64,000 nt of DNA from an uncultured Tenacibaculum sp. (lineage in GTDB: Bacteria > Bacteroidota > Bacteroidia > Flavobacteriales > Flavobacteriaceae), in assembly GCA_947496185.1 (NCBI GenBank), contig CANMCD010000002.1, forward strand, positions 186,001-250,000, in the 5' to 3' direction. The position numbers and the translations under genes are program-made. The notes under the pieces were generated by a model. The model was given only the letters and a program-made list of their open reading frames with translations. It was not told where the DNA came from and ran no database searches. Shown one piece after another: positions 8,441 to 18,215 of the stretch. Numbering within the stretch: position 1 is the stretch's first letter; each line of letters starts with the position of its first letter.

Positions 8441-9426
8441 TTTTTTAGCTTTTTCTTATATGTTTTAACGTTTTTAGTATCCCCCAAGCCTTCATAACTC
8501 TTAATAATCTCATTATAAAAGTCCGCTTGCATATTTGGATTATCTATAACAAAATCAATACCATTTTTTAAACTTCGGATTGCTTTTTGAAAATTCTTTG
8601 TCCTATTATTCGCCCTAGCATGCATTAAATAGACTATGGGTTGTGCTGGAAAAAGACTCATCCCTTCTTCACTATAAGGCAATAACTTTGGATTATTTTC
8701 TATATCTAATTTAACTAGTAATTCTTTTAAAGAAGTGAAGGATTTATTCTTTTTAAACTGTAACTCTACATTTTGATTGGAAACAACCTCCTTTTTGGGT
8801 TCTTGTAGCAATGGATTAACAACGAACAATTTTTTCTTAATCCTTCGTAATCTTGGAGACAATAATTTAGCCTTCTCCAATTCTACTAATAAGCTTTTTG
8901 CAGACACAATATCGTTTTTTCTTAAGTATAAAAACACTAAATCTTGTTTTTTTCTAGGATAATTTTTTATAATGTTTTTCTGTGTTACAATTGCCTCATC
9001 TAGAGAGTTAATACTCTTGTAAAGCTTTACCAAATGAGATGCAATCCATAAGTTTTTTGGATCCAATGCTAAAGCATTATTTGCATACTCAATAGCCTCT
9101 GTATACCTTCCTAGGCTATAATAATTTTTTGAAAGTTCAAAAAGCACCGCTTTATTATTAGGAATCATCTTATTACATTCCTCTAAATTTTCTATCGCTT
9201 TTTGAAAGTTGTTAATAGACTTATTGGTTACTGCTTTAAAAAAATGTTCTTGAAAATCAATATTGTTTTGTTCCTCTGCTCCCAAAGAAGTAGGGATACT
9301 GTCTTGCGCATAAGACAACACAGAGATCATAAGGAAGAACCCAAAAAAAGCTTTTAACTTATCGTTTGTTTTTCTCTTTTTAAAGTCTTGTATCTTATTT
9401 TTATATAATTGCTTTTCTATAACCAC
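8437..9426 (-). CDS. Tetratricopeptide repeat protein, exported
   Basis: 329 residues. A hydrophobic segment ending SYAQ (~25-41) looks like a signal peptide preceded by an unusually long basic leader; the annotated ATG at 9426 may be upstream of the true start, but no better ATG is available. Several TPR units follow, for example NNKAVLFELSKNYYSLGRYTEAIEYANNALALDPKNLWIASHLVKLYKSINSLDEAI, and a second set at the C-terminus (NNRTKNFQKAIRSLKNGIDFV). TPR proteins act as scaffolds; partners here may be the envelope proteins encoded downstream in the same operon. It is the first gene of the unit and its stop overlaps the next start. Confidence 0.8.
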   Translation of the reverse strand: MVIEKQLYKNKIQDFKKRKTNDKLKAFFGFFLMISVLSYAQDSIPTSLGAEEQNNIDFQEHFFKAVTNKSINNFQKAIENLEECNKMIPNNKAVLFELSKNYYSLGRYTEAIEYANNALALDPKNLWIASHLVKLYKSINSLDEAIVTQKNIIKNYPRKKQDLVFLYLRKNDIVSAKSLLVELEKAKLLSPRLRRIKKKLFVVNPLLQEPKKEVVSNQNVELQFKKNKSFTSLKELLVKLDIENNPKLLPYSEEGMSLFPAQPIVYLMHARANNRTKNFQKAIRSLKNGIDFVIDNPNMQADFYNEIIKSYEGLGDTKNVKTYKKKLKK

Positions 9427-9823
9427 TGATACTTAATGATGTAAATTCCTACTATACTTAGCATAACTTTTCCTAAGAAAACAAAAGAATATTTTAACAA
9501 AAAGCGAACGCAAACACTTTATTATCAAATATAATTCTCGTTAAAACACAAAGTTTCTTCTATTAATTTAAGATACGCCAATAATCGCTAAATCCGAAAC
9601 AAATTTCTTAGGTTTTTCAATAAAATCTGAAATAATTCCTTCCATTAATTATACAACACCGAAAAATGCAATAAATACTTCTTTCTTTTTAGAAATAATA
9701 TTCATTATATGTAATAAACCATAAAACCTACCCTAATAACGTTTTTAAAACCGTATTAATATATCAAGTTTTACGAAAGGTTTCAGGATTGCAATATACC
9801 ATTAAATTTTTTTCCTCAAAAGC
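9427..9823. other. Intergenic region, nothing convincing
   Basis: About 400 bp between the TPR gene and the ABC ATPase gene, both on the minus strand. It should contain the operon promoter of the TPR gene. Very short minus-strand frames exist (for example 25 codons around 9572-9648), but none has family features. No RNA gene or strong hairpin was seen. Confidence 0.5.
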
Positions 9824-11485
9824 TTAAACCCCTTTTGGAATCGCATCAATTAAACGTTTCGTATAGTCCGTTTTCGGTGAACGGTAAATTTCATCTGCAT
9901 CTCCTATTTCTTCAATCGCTCCTTTATTCATTACCATTAACTGATCCGACATGTATTTTACGACAGACAAATCATGAGATATGAAAATATAAGTAAAACT
10001 AAACTCTTCTTTTAATTGATTTAATAAATTGAGTACCTGAGCTTGTACAGACACGTCCAATGCCGAAACAGATTCATCGCAAATAATTATTTTGGGTTGT
10101 AACGCAATGGCGCGCGCAATACCTATACGCTGGCGTTGCCCTCCAGAAAACTCATGAGGATAACGATGGTAAAATTCAGAAACCAACCCTACCTTTTCTA
10201 ATAGTTTTAAAATATAAGCTTTGCGCTCTTTATCGGTATCTAAAATACGATGAACTTTCATCACTTCAAGTATTGCATTCCCAACCCTTACCCTTGGATT
10301 TAAAGATGAAAATGGATCTTGAAAAATAATCTGTACTTCTTTTCTAAAAACCTTTAACTCTTTTTTTGACATTGCTGTACAATCTTGCCCCTTGTATAAT
10401 ATCGTTCCAGAAGTTGCCTTTTCTAAATGTAAAATCGTTCTACCTAAGGTTGTTTTCCCACAACCACTTTCTCCTACTAACCCTAGCGTTTCTCCCTCAT
10501 ATACCTTAAAAGAAACGTCATTTACAGCGGTTATTGTATTCTTTTTAAACAAACCTACCCCTTCAACTAGAAAATCTTTTTTAAGGTTTTTCACTTCAAG
10601 AATAGGAGTATTCTTATACAAGTTTTGATGAAATTGCTCACGTGCTTCATCAGTATACAAAGACATATCTACATCATCATTTATAAAATCTGTTACGGTA
10701 GGCAACACTTTAAATCTTTTTTCTAACGTAGGTTTGGATTGAAATAAGGCCTTTGTATAATGTTCTTTTGGAACCTTAAAAACTTGCTCAGGTATTCCTT
10801 GTTCGATTATATCTCCTTTATACATAACTAAAATAGTATCTGAAAAATCAGCTACTAATGCCAAATCATGTGTAATAAAAATAATACTCATTTCTTCCTC
10901 CTTCTGAAGTGCTTTCAACAACGTTATAATTTCTTGTTGCACTGTCACATCTAACGCTGTAGTAGGCTCATCTGCTATCAATATTTTAGGCTTACAAGCA
11001 ATCGCCATAGCAATCATCACACGTTGTTTTTGCCCTCCACTAATTTCATGAGGATAAGAATTATAAATTTGCTCTGGTCGTGGAAGTTTAACTTTCTTAA
11101 ACAACGTATTTACTTCTTCTTTTATATCTTTGGGAGAAAGCATTGTATGTTGCCTTAAAATTTCTGCAACCTGAAAACCACAAGTTAATGTTGGATTCAA
11201 CGAACTCATTGGCTCTTGAAAAATCATAGCAACCTCTTTACCTCTTATTTGTTGCCACCTCTTTTCAGTACTCATCAAAATATCCTCTTTGTTAAAAAAG
11301 ACACTTCCAGACACCTTTGCCTTTTCAGAAAGCAACCCCATAATTGCTAGACTGGTAATTGATTTTCCACTACCACTTTCTCCTACAATTCCTAAAATTT
11401 GATTCCTCTTTAACGAAAAAGAAATGTTTTTTACTACAAAATTACTTCTATCAAATGTTATGGCAAGATTTTTAACTTCAAGCAT
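9824..11485 (-). CDS. ABC transporter ATP-binding protein, two ATPase domains (Opp/Dpp/YejF type)
   Basis: 553 residues with two complete nucleotide-binding domains in one chain, equivalent to OppD plus OppF. Domain 1 (~1-260) has Walker A GESGSGKS, signature ISGGQKQR and Walker B ILIADEPTTALD. Domain 2 (~295-553) has Walker A GESGCGKT, signature FSGGQRQR and Walker B IIICDESVSALD. H-loops (FITHDLALVADF, FISHDLSVVKYM) are present in both, so both sites should hydrolyse ATP. The family energises uptake of oligopeptides, nickel or microcin-like compounds at the inner membrane. No permease or binding-protein gene is adjacent, so its partners are encoded elsewhere and substrate is unknown. Confidence 0.93.
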   Translation of the reverse strand: MLEVKNLAITFDRSNFVVKNISFSLKRNQILGIVGESGSGKSITSLAIMGLLSEKAKVSGSVFFNKEDILMSTEKRWQQIRGKEVAMIFQEPMSSLNPTLTCGFQVAEILRQHTMLSPKDIKEEVNTLFKKVKLPRPEQIYNSYPHEISGGQKQRVMIAMAIACKPKILIADEPTTALDVTVQQEIITLLKALQKEEEMSIIFITHDLALVADFSDTILVMYKGDIIEQGIPEQVFKVPKEHYTKALFQSKPTLEKRFKVLPTVTDFINDDVDMSLYTDEAREQFHQNLYKNTPILEVKNLKKDFLVEGVGLFKKNTITAVNDVSFKVYEGETLGLVGESGCGKTTLGRTILHLEKATSGTILYKGQDCTAMSKKELKVFRKEVQIIFQDPFSSLNPRVRVGNAILEVMKVHRILDTDKERKAYILKLLEKVGLVSEFYHRYPHEFSGGQRQRIGIARAIALQPKIIICDESVSALDVSVQAQVLNLLNQLKEEFSFTYIFISHDLSVVKYMSDQLMVMNKGAIEEIGDADEIYRSPKTDYTKRLIDAIPKGV

Positions 11486-11636
11486 TTACTAAGCATTTTT
11501 GTAAAAATACTCTTTTTTTATGAAATGCTAAACCTACGATCCTCTTTGCGGAATCATTATTTTTTCGTAATTTGGTTATAGTTTTAATAAAAATACCTAT
11601 TAGTAAATAGATTATTAATTATACCCCTCATTGAAA

Positions 11637-14324
11637 ATGAAAAAAATAACTACACTTTCCCTAGTGTGTTCTTTTTTTGTAATGCTGACTTATGCCCAAA
11701 AAAAAAGAACATGCCACACCATGAAAAATCTCGAGTATAGAGAAACTTTAGACCCAAACCTTAAACTTAGAATGCAAAAAATCGAAAGCTTTACCAAGCT
11801 TAGACAAACGCATTTTGGACATCACCACGAAAACGAAAGTATTATACGAATTCCTGTTGTTGTCCACATTCTTTACAGTAAGGCACAAGAAAACCTTAGT
11901 GAAGCCCAAATTACATCTCAAATCGATGTGTTAAATGAAGATTTTAGAAGAACAAACGCTGACAAAACAAACAAGTGGCCAGAAGCAGCAGATACTCAAA
12001 TCGAATTTTACCTAGCCAAAGTAGATCCTAACGGAAACCCAACCAACGGGATCACTAGAAAATCAACAACAAAAACCTCTTGGGGCACTACTGATGCCAT
12101 GAAAAAATCGTCTCAAGGCGGTGTAGACGCATGGAATACAGCAGAATACCTTAATATGTGGGTTTGTAATATTGGTGGGGGCATATTAGGTTATGCTCAA
12201 TTTCCTGGTGGTGATCCGAGTACAGACGGTGTGGTAATGGGGCCTCAATATTTTGGAAGCTCAGCTAAAGGAACTGGATTTTATCTTAATGCCCCTTTCG
12301 ATAAAGGGAGAACAACCACTCATGAAGTGGGACACTTTTTAAACTTACGCCATATATGGGGCGACGGTGGTTGTGGTGTTGATGATTTTGTCGCTGACAC
12401 CCCAGAATCTGATGCTCCGAATTATAATTGCGTAACAGGACATAGTTCTTGTGGTTCTGAAGATATGGTTCAAAATTACATGGATTACTCAGATGATGCT
12501 TGTATGAACCTATTTACCTTAGGTCAAAAAAATAGAATGCGAACGATCCTAGATCCGGGAGGCTCAAGACATAGCTTGGCTCAATCTGATAAAACTGGTG
12601 GCGGAGGCAGCTGTACTGCTGTAATTCCAACAGGGATAAATGCTAAAAACGTTACTTCATCAAGCGCGCTTATCAGCTGGAATAATGTACCCGGTGCAAT
12701 GTATGATGTTAGGCACAAAAAAACAGGATCAAGTAATTGGACAACCAAAACGATCTCTGGAAACACTATCACCCTGAGTGGACTTTTAGCTACTACCGAA
12801 TATGAAGTACAAGTTCGCAGTAAGTGCCCTTCAGGAAATTCTGACTTTAGCGCTTCAGTAAAATTCACAACACCCGTTATCACTATAAATTATTGTGATT
12901 CAAAAGGAAATAGTGTAAAAGATGAGTTTATTCAAAAAGTTGAATTAGGTACAATCAATAACACTTCGGACGCTGGAGGAGGGTATTCTGACCATACGGC
13001 CATTAAAACTGACTTGTCTATAGGCGCATCCTATACAATTTCAATTACGCCAAAGTGGAATGGAACTGTTTACAGTGAAGGTTATGGTGTTTTCATCGAT
13101 TACAATCAAGACGGAGATTTTTCGGATCCTGAAGAGGTTGTTTGGACAAAAGCACCTTCAAAAGACACGTTAGTAAAAGGAACATTTAATATACCTACCA
13201 ATGCCAAAAAAGGGGCTACAAGAATGCGTGTAATCTTACGATACAATGATCTCCCAAAAGCTTGTGGAAACTATAACTACGGAGAAACAGAAGATTATAC
13301 CGTTACCATTAAAGCTGGTCAAACTGATACAGAGGCACCAACCACCCCTAAAGATTTAGTAGCTTCAAATATTGCCCAAACTTCGGTTACACTTAAATGG
13401 AGCGCTGCTACAGATAATGTAGGAGTAACAGGTTATGATGTTTATAGAAATGGAAACAAAATAAATCATATTACCAATACCTCAACAGTCATTGCTGGTT
13501 TAAGTGCTGGTACTACATATAATTTTTACATTAAAGCTAAAGATGCAGCTGGAAACTACTCTAACGCTAGTAAAACCCTTAAAGTAACCACACTAGACAA
13601 AGTAATAAATTATTGTGAGTCTAAAGGAAACAATTCAACCTACGAATGGATTGATTTTGTCTCTTTTGGTGGAATGACCAATAGTACAGGCAATGATGGT
13701 GGATATAAAGATTACACAAATAAGGTGGCGAATGTTTCTCCGGGTAGTACAGAACAGTTATTAATTAGTGCTGGCTTTAGAAGTAATTCTTACACAGAAC
13801 ACTGGGCTGTTTGGATCGATTTTAATAAAGACGGTACATTTACTGACAATGAAAAAGTTGCCACAGGTTCTTCTAACAAGGCAGACAACTTAAGCAAAAA
13901 CATCAGTATACCAACAAATGCTCCACTAGGAAAAACAAGAATGCGTGTTTCTATGAAATGGAATGCTGCTCAAACAGCTTGTGAAACCTTCTCTTATGGT
14001 GAAGTTGAAGACTATACTGTAAACATCACCGCTAATATTAACAGGTCAACTATCGTTGTAGATGCAGAAGAATTAACTTCAAAAGAAATTCCTTCTTCTA
14101 TCACCACATATCCAAACCCCGCTAAAAACTATGTACAAATTAATACGACTTTTATAAACTCACAATGTGAATATGAGCTAGTTTCAGTTCTTGGAAAAAT
14201 TGTTAAAAAAGGAAAGATTAAAGCTAGATCAAATATAGACATTCAAAACCTTACTCAAGGCACCTACTTTATAAGAATTAACGATGGTCAAAAAGTGATT
14301 AGCGACAAACTAATCAAGAAATAA
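11637..14324 (+). CDS. Secreted M43 (pappalysin-like) zinc metalloprotease with FN3 and GEVED modules, T9SS cargo
   Basis: 895 residues from the ATG at 11637; a TTG six bases upstream is less likely. Signal peptide ends TYAQ. The protease domain (~70-315) has the zinc motif HEVGHFLNLRHIWGD (229-243), a DTPE block, and an MDYSDDACMN Met-turn region, placing it in peptidase family M43. Two FN3 modules (~325-415 and ~565-650) alternate with two GEVED modules (~420-555 and ~655-795), the latter ending in GETEDYTV and GEVEDYTV and each containing an EF-hand-like DxNxDGxF loop. The last ~75 residues (TYPNPAKNYV ... GTYFIRINDGQKVISDKLIKK) are a T9SS type A sorting domain. It is probably a cell-surface or secreted protease. 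It opens the GEVED cluster. Confidence 0.94.
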   Translation: MKKITTLSLVCSFFVMLTYAQKKRTCHTMKNLEYRETLDPNLKLRMQKIESFTKLRQTHFGHHHENESIIRIPVVVHILYSKAQENLSEAQITSQIDVLNEDFRRTNADKTNKWPEAADTQIEFYLAKVDPNGNPTNGITRKSTTKTSWGTTDAMKKSSQGGVDAWNTAEYLNMWVCNIGGGILGYAQFPGGDPSTDGVVMGPQYFGSSAKGTGFYLNAPFDKGRTTTHEVGHFLNLRHIWGDGGCGVDDFVADTPESDAPNYNCVTGHSSCGSEDMVQNYMDYSDDACMNLFTLGQKNRMRTILDPGGSRHSLAQSDKTGGGGSCTAVIPTGINAKNVTSSSALISWNNVPGAMYDVRHKKTGSSNWTTKTISGNTITLSGLLATTEYEVQVRSKCPSGNSDFSASVKFTTPVITINYCDSKGNSVKDEFIQKVELGTINNTSDAGGGYSDHTAIKTDLSIGASYTISITPKWNGTVYSEGYGVFIDYNQDGDFSDPEEVVWTKAPSKDTLVKGTFNIPTNAKKGATRMRVILRYNDLPKACGNYNYGETEDYTVTIKAGQTDTEAPTTPKDLVASNIAQTSVTLKWSAATDNVGVTGYDVYRNGNKINHITNTSTVIAGLSAGTTYNFYIKAKDAAGNYSNASKTLKVTTLDKVINYCESKGNNSTYEWIDFVSFGGMTNSTGNDGGYKDYTNKVANVSPGSTEQLLISAGFRSNSYTEHWAVWIDFNKDGTFTDNEKVATGSSNKADNLSKNISIPTNAPLGKTRMRVSMKWNAAQTACETFSYGEVEDYTVNITANINRSTIVVDAEELTSKEIPSSITTYPNPAKNYVQINTTFINSQCEYELVSVLGKIVKKGKIKARSNIDIQNLTQGTYFIRINDGQKVISDKLIKK

Positions 14325-14366
14325 AATTTATTAAAACAAAATAACTAATAGGTTAGTTTAACAACT

Positions 14367-14402
14367 AAACCCTGTTGAAATTAATTTTCAACAGGGTTTT
14401 TA
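14367..14402 (+). terminator. Rho-independent terminator of the M43 protease gene
   Basis: Inverted repeat ACCCTGTTGAAA / TTTCAACAGGGT with a short loop followed by a T run, 45 bp after the protease stop. Confidence 0.85.
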
Positions 14403-14538
14403 ATTTTTACATGTTAATTAATTATACTAAACATATTAAAATTGTCAAATCATTATATTTTTCATCATAATAAGCTATACTTTTGTTAAAACATTATTAA
14501 TACAATAATTTTTAACTACTAAATACTATTATTAAAAA

Positions 14539-16104
14539 ATGAAAAAACTAAACCCCCAATTTTTAGCATTATGCATGATTGTTTTTTTAAGCTATCAGAC
14601 AAAAGCATTTCAAAACAAAAACAGTACTAAAAGTCTAAGTACTATTACAGAAAAAAATAGTTATTGCATACCTACAGTTCAAAAATATACCAGAAATTGG
14701 AAAAACTCTTTTGCCCTTGGTGAAAAGAACATCTCCATATCTACAGGAAACGGATATGTAGAAGATTTAGAAACCGTATTTTCAACCACAAGAGGAGATA
14801 CTGAGTCAATACTCCTAAAGTCTAGTGATCGATACATGTATTGGATTATATGGATTGATTTAAATCAAGACAATGTATTCTCAGAAAACGAAAAAATAGT
14901 AACTAGACGAGCAACAAACTTTGACTACTTTGACATGAAGCTTACTAAAGATTTTATCACTGTAGCAATTCCTACTTCAACTAAGCTCGGTAAAACAAGA
15001 ATCCGTCTTATGTCTTCGACTAAAAAAAATGTTACCTCTTGTCAAAACGAAGTTATCGGCTATGTAGTTGATTATTCAATAAATATCCTTGAATATTCCG
15101 ATCCTGGAAATGAACCCATAAAAAAAACATTTCAACCTATCACAAACTTGGAAGCCAAAAATGCCACTGATAACTCAATAGATCTCTCTTGGAAACATTC
15201 GGTTAATCAAAATGAAATTGAAGGTTATAAAATATATGTTAACAACCAATTGTTTGGAAACACTAAAATCAATTCTTATAAATTGAAAGGTTTAACACCT
15301 AGTCATAACTACACAATATCAGTAGAAACTTGGGGATATAATCGTCTAACAAAACATCCTATAGTCATATCTTCTGAAAGAAGAAACGTAAAAGCAAAGA
15401 CAACTAATAACGATAAATATTGTCTTCTCAAATTCAAAAACCCTTATAAAAATCATAAAGGGATACTTGATTTAGCTGGCAAAACATATTACTATAATCA
15501 AACAATTCCACATGTTTATGATATAGAAAATGTACTTGATATAAAAAAAGAAACAAGCCAAAGAATCTTTTTTAGGTCTAACGTAGGTGGATGGGGATTA
15601 AGAATTCACTTATGGGTAGATTTAAATCAAGACGGTGTTTTTTCTACTGATGAAAAAATAGTTTCTGAACTCACAAAGTATATATTTTTAAGTGACAAAC
15701 CAAATTATTTTCTTTCTTCTTTTTCATTACCTGCTTCAACAAAAACTGGACAAACTCGAGCAAGAGTTATGCTAAATAACTTAGAAAACCCTAGCCCTTG
15801 TGGAGAAATTATCGCTGGGTTTGCTAGAGACTATATATTCAATATCATTAACAATTTAGATGCAACAAAAAAAATAACAGTGAATGTTTATCCTAACCCA
15901 GTTAATGAAGTCATTAAAATTACCCCTACAAAACCTTTCACTAAAAATGTAGAGTATTCAATTTTAAACAACCAAGGAAGTATCATTCGCAACTCTACCC
16001 CTTTGATAAATAACAAAATCAATGTAGAAAACTTAAAACCTGGCACTTACTTCCTAAGAGTTAATGACAATAGCAATTCTTTTACCAAAAGAATTATCAA
16101 GTAA
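14539..16104 (+). CDS. Secreted GEVED/FN3 repeat protein with T9SS sorting domain
   Basis: 521 residues. A signal peptide occupies ~1-24. Two GEVED-like modules (~45-190 and ~300-435) flank one FN3 module (~198-290). Each GEVED module carries a calcium-loop-like sequence (DLNQDNVFSENE and DLNQDGVFSTDE), but the hallmark GEVEDY is altered to GYVVDY and GFARDY, as in its two downstream neighbours. The C-terminal ~75 residues (VYPNPVNEVIKI ... GTYFLRVNDNSNSFTKRIIK) are a T9SS type A sorting domain, so it should reach the surface through the type IX system. No enzymatic domain is visible; adhesion is a guess. A TACTTTTG -7-like box lies at 14478-14485. Confidence 0.88.
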   Translation: MKKLNPQFLALCMIVFLSYQTKAFQNKNSTKSLSTITEKNSYCIPTVQKYTRNWKNSFALGEKNISISTGNGYVEDLETVFSTTRGDTESILLKSSDRYMYWIIWIDLNQDNVFSENEKIVTRRATNFDYFDMKLTKDFITVAIPTSTKLGKTRIRLMSSTKKNVTSCQNEVIGYVVDYSINILEYSDPGNEPIKKTFQPITNLEAKNATDNSIDLSWKHSVNQNEIEGYKIYVNNQLFGNTKINSYKLKGLTPSHNYTISVETWGYNRLTKHPIVISSERRNVKAKTTNNDKYCLLKFKNPYKNHKGILDLAGKTYYYNQTIPHVYDIENVLDIKKETSQRIFFRSNVGGWGLRIHLWVDLNQDGVFSTDEKIVSELTKYIFLSDKPNYFLSSFSLPASTKTGQTRARVMLNNLENPSPCGEIIAGFARDYIFNIINNLDATKKITVNVYPNPVNEVIKITPTKPFTKNVEYSILNNQGSIIRNSTPLINNKINVENLKPGTYFLRVNDNSNSFTKRIIK

Positions 16105-16142
16105 GAACAAACAGCTAATATGCAAAAACATTAACCCTCTTT

Positions 16143-16190
16143 ACCCTATGCTAGACAATAGAAATTCCTAGAGCATAGCATAGGGTGTTT
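16143..16190 (+). terminator. Probable terminator hairpin
   Basis: Eleven-base inverted repeat ACCCTATGCTA / TAGCATAGGGT (16143-16153 and 16176-16186) followed by GTTTATT. The loop is long (22 nt) and the T run weak, but it lies just after a stop codon, as at the neighbouring genes. Confidence 0.6.
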
Positions 16191-16279
16191 ATTACACCAT
16201 AACACCCCTTAAAACACGCTTCTTATGTATTATAGGTGACAAACACTATAAACAAATACTAATTTTTAACTTTTCAAAA

Positions 16280-18130
16280 ATGAAAACTAAAAAAACTACT
16301 CATTTTTTAGCACTTTTACTTTCTGTGCTATTTATTAATCAATTGGAAGCAAAAACCACAAACCAAAAACTGCTGCCTCCAACGAATATTAGAGTTTCTA
16401 ACGTTACTAGTTATTCAGCCTCACTAACATGGAAGGCCTCTGCTAGTAACAAAAAACACACTCGATATCGTATATATAGCGGAAAAACCATTATTGGAGA
16501 AACAAGTAATACACATTACTTAGCTACTGGCTTAACCCCAAAAACCTATACAAAATTATCTGTACAAGCTAGGGCCTATGATTACTCTTCAAGCGTTCCT
16601 AGAGCAATATCCTCACCCTTAAATAGTGTATACATCACTACTAAAGATGATATTTATTGTAAACCAAAGGTAACTGTTCACGGTTCCATTCTATCAAGAT
16701 CTACACAAATAGGCAACACCTATCATGAATGGCGAAACTGGACGGGTCATGGTTATTTTTTGAATGAGGAGTTTACTGTAACCAGAGGACAAGAAGAAAC
16801 CATTACGCTAAAATCTGGGTCAGACCATAATCATTATTGGAGTGTATGGATTGATCTTAATAAAGATGGTGTTTTTTCTAGCAATGAAAGACTTGTTGCT
16901 GAAAAAGCAAAAAGAAAAAGAATTAGACTAGGTTTTGTGACTATATACCGAGTAGAAAACAAAGTAACCGTTAAAATCCCTTCCGCTGCTAAGCTAGGAA
17001 AAACAAGAATACGAATAGCTTCAACTTATAGACAAAGCTCATCTGCATGTGATAGGAACCTAGGTGGCTTTATGAGGGATTATACATTAAATATTAAAGG
17101 TGCTTCTAGAGTTGCAAACCAAACAGCAAAAACTAGTACTAAAAAAATCTCTCCTCCAACAAACCTTTCCCTTTCAAACACTACTAGTCATTCAGTATCT
17201 ATCAAATGGACTGCTTCTAGTAATAAAGAAGAGATTAGAGGGTATCGCATTTATAATGGAGATAAATTTATTGGAGAAACGAAAGACACTCAATTCATAG
17301 CAAATGGATTAAAACCGAGCACTTATACAAAATTAGGAGTTGAGGCTTGGGGCTATGATTTTTCTTCTAAATTTTTAAAGCGCGTTACTTCTGAACGAGT
17401 AGCAAAATACACCACTACATTGGAAGACAATTATTGTATACCAAATGTTATTTTATCAGGGTCAGTTTTTGGAAGGTCTGTTACGCTAAATAACCATACA
17501 CATTATTGGAAGCATTGGTTAGGCCATAGATATTTTCTAAACGAAACCTTTTCTGTAAAAAGAGGACAGGAAGAAACCATTACGCTAAAATCTAGTCGTG
17601 ACTATAATCATTATTGGAGCGTATGGGTGGATCTAAATCAAGATGGTGTTTTTTCTAGTGATGAAAAACTGGTTGCAGAAAAAGCCAAACTAAAAAGAAT
17701 TAGAGTAGGTTTTAGATTCATATATAGAGTTGAAAATAATGCAACATTTAAGATCCCTTCTTCTGCTAAACTAGGAAAGACTAGAATACGAATAGCCTCT
17801 AGTTATAAAGAAAATTCATCAGCATGTGATAAGAATTTTATTGGTTTTATGAGAGACTATACATTAAATATTCATGAAGGTCATAATGCAACAAAAGAAT
17901 TTAGCGTTACAGCGTATCCTATTCCTGCTAATAACACCTTAAGAATCAAACCAAATCAGCCATTAACTAAAAATGCGCAATATACCATCTTAAACAGCTC
18001 AGGAAATACTTTTAAAAATAACTACTTGAAAAACAATGAAATTGATGTTCAAGACCTAAAAACAGGGGTTTATTTCTTAAAAATAAATGATGGCACTAGA
18101 ATCACCACAAAACGCTTTATAAAAAAATAA
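16280..18130 (+). CDS. Secreted protein with two tandem FN3-GEVED units, T9SS cargo
   Basis: 616 residues. Signal peptide ~1-24 (ending LEAK). Then two copies of a ~259-residue FN3-GEVED unit: the first begins at residue 33 (base 16376), the second at residue 292 (base 17153). The GEVED parts share long near-identical stretches (RGQEETITLKS, HYWSVW, DGVFSS, RDYTLNI), including at nucleotide level, so the duplication is probably recent. Calcium-loop-like DLNKDGVFSSNE and DLNQDGVFSSDE are present, and the family motif is altered to GFMRDY. C-terminal ~75 residues are a T9SS type A sorting domain (AYPIPANNTLRI ... GVYFLKINDGTRITTKRFIKK). The role is probably structural or adhesive, which is inference. 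Confidence 0.88.
   Translation: MKTKKTTHFLALLLSVLFINQLEAKTTNQKLLPPTNIRVSNVTSYSASLTWKASASNKKHTRYRIYSGKTIIGETSNTHYLATGLTPKTYTKLSVQARAYDYSSSVPRAISSPLNSVYITTKDDIYCKPKVTVHGSILSRSTQIGNTYHEWRNWTGHGYFLNEEFTVTRGQEETITLKSGSDHNHYWSVWIDLNKDGVFSSNERLVAEKAKRKRIRLGFVTIYRVENKVTVKIPSAAKLGKTRIRIASTYRQSSSACDRNLGGFMRDYTLNIKGASRVANQTAKTSTKKISPPTNLSLSNTTSHSVSIKWTASSNKEEIRGYRIYNGDKFIGETKDTQFIANGLKPSTYTKLGVEAWGYDFSSKFLKRVTSERVAKYTTTLEDNYCIPNVILSGSVFGRSVTLNNHTHYWKHWLGHRYFLNETFSVKRGQEETITLKSSRDYNHYWSVWVDLNQDGVFSSDEKLVAEKAKLKRIRVGFRFIYRVENNATFKIPSSAKLGKTRIRIASSYKENSSACDKNFIGFMRDYTLNIHEGHNATKEFSVTAYPIPANNTLRIKPNQPLTKNAQYTILNSSGNTFKNNYLKNNEIDVQDLKTGVYFLKINDGTRITTKRFIKK
16376..17920 (+). repeat. Tandem 777-bp coding duplication (FN3-GEVED unit)
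   Basis: Unit 1 (16376-17152) and unit 2 (17153 to ~17920) encode the same domain pair in frame. The stretch from about 16788 to 16900 matches 17565 to 17677 almost base for base at an offset of exactly 777 bp. It lies wholly inside one gene. Confidence 0.85.
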
Positions 18131-18150
18131 TTATATCGCTACTTTTTTAG

Positions 18151-18179
18151 CCCTCGAGTTATTTGTCTCGAGGGTTTTT
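18151..18179 (+). terminator. Rho-independent terminator
   Basis: Perfect inverted repeat CCCTCGAG / CTCGAGGG with an 8-nt loop followed by TTTTTA, 20 bp after the preceding stop codon. Confidence 0.9.
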
Positions 18180-18215
18180 ACTTCAAATTAACAACTAACC
18201 TAACCTTCACTAAAA

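Noticed and set aside
9572-9720. Two tiny minus-strand frames (EGIISDFIEKPKKFVSDLAIIGVS and KKKEVFIAFFGVV)
   Set aside because: Too short and without context; could be decayed sequence but cannot be supported.
12581-12883. Minus-strand open frame opposite the protease gene
   Set aside because: It lies within the FN3-coding part of a well-supported gene and has no family features; a shadow frame.
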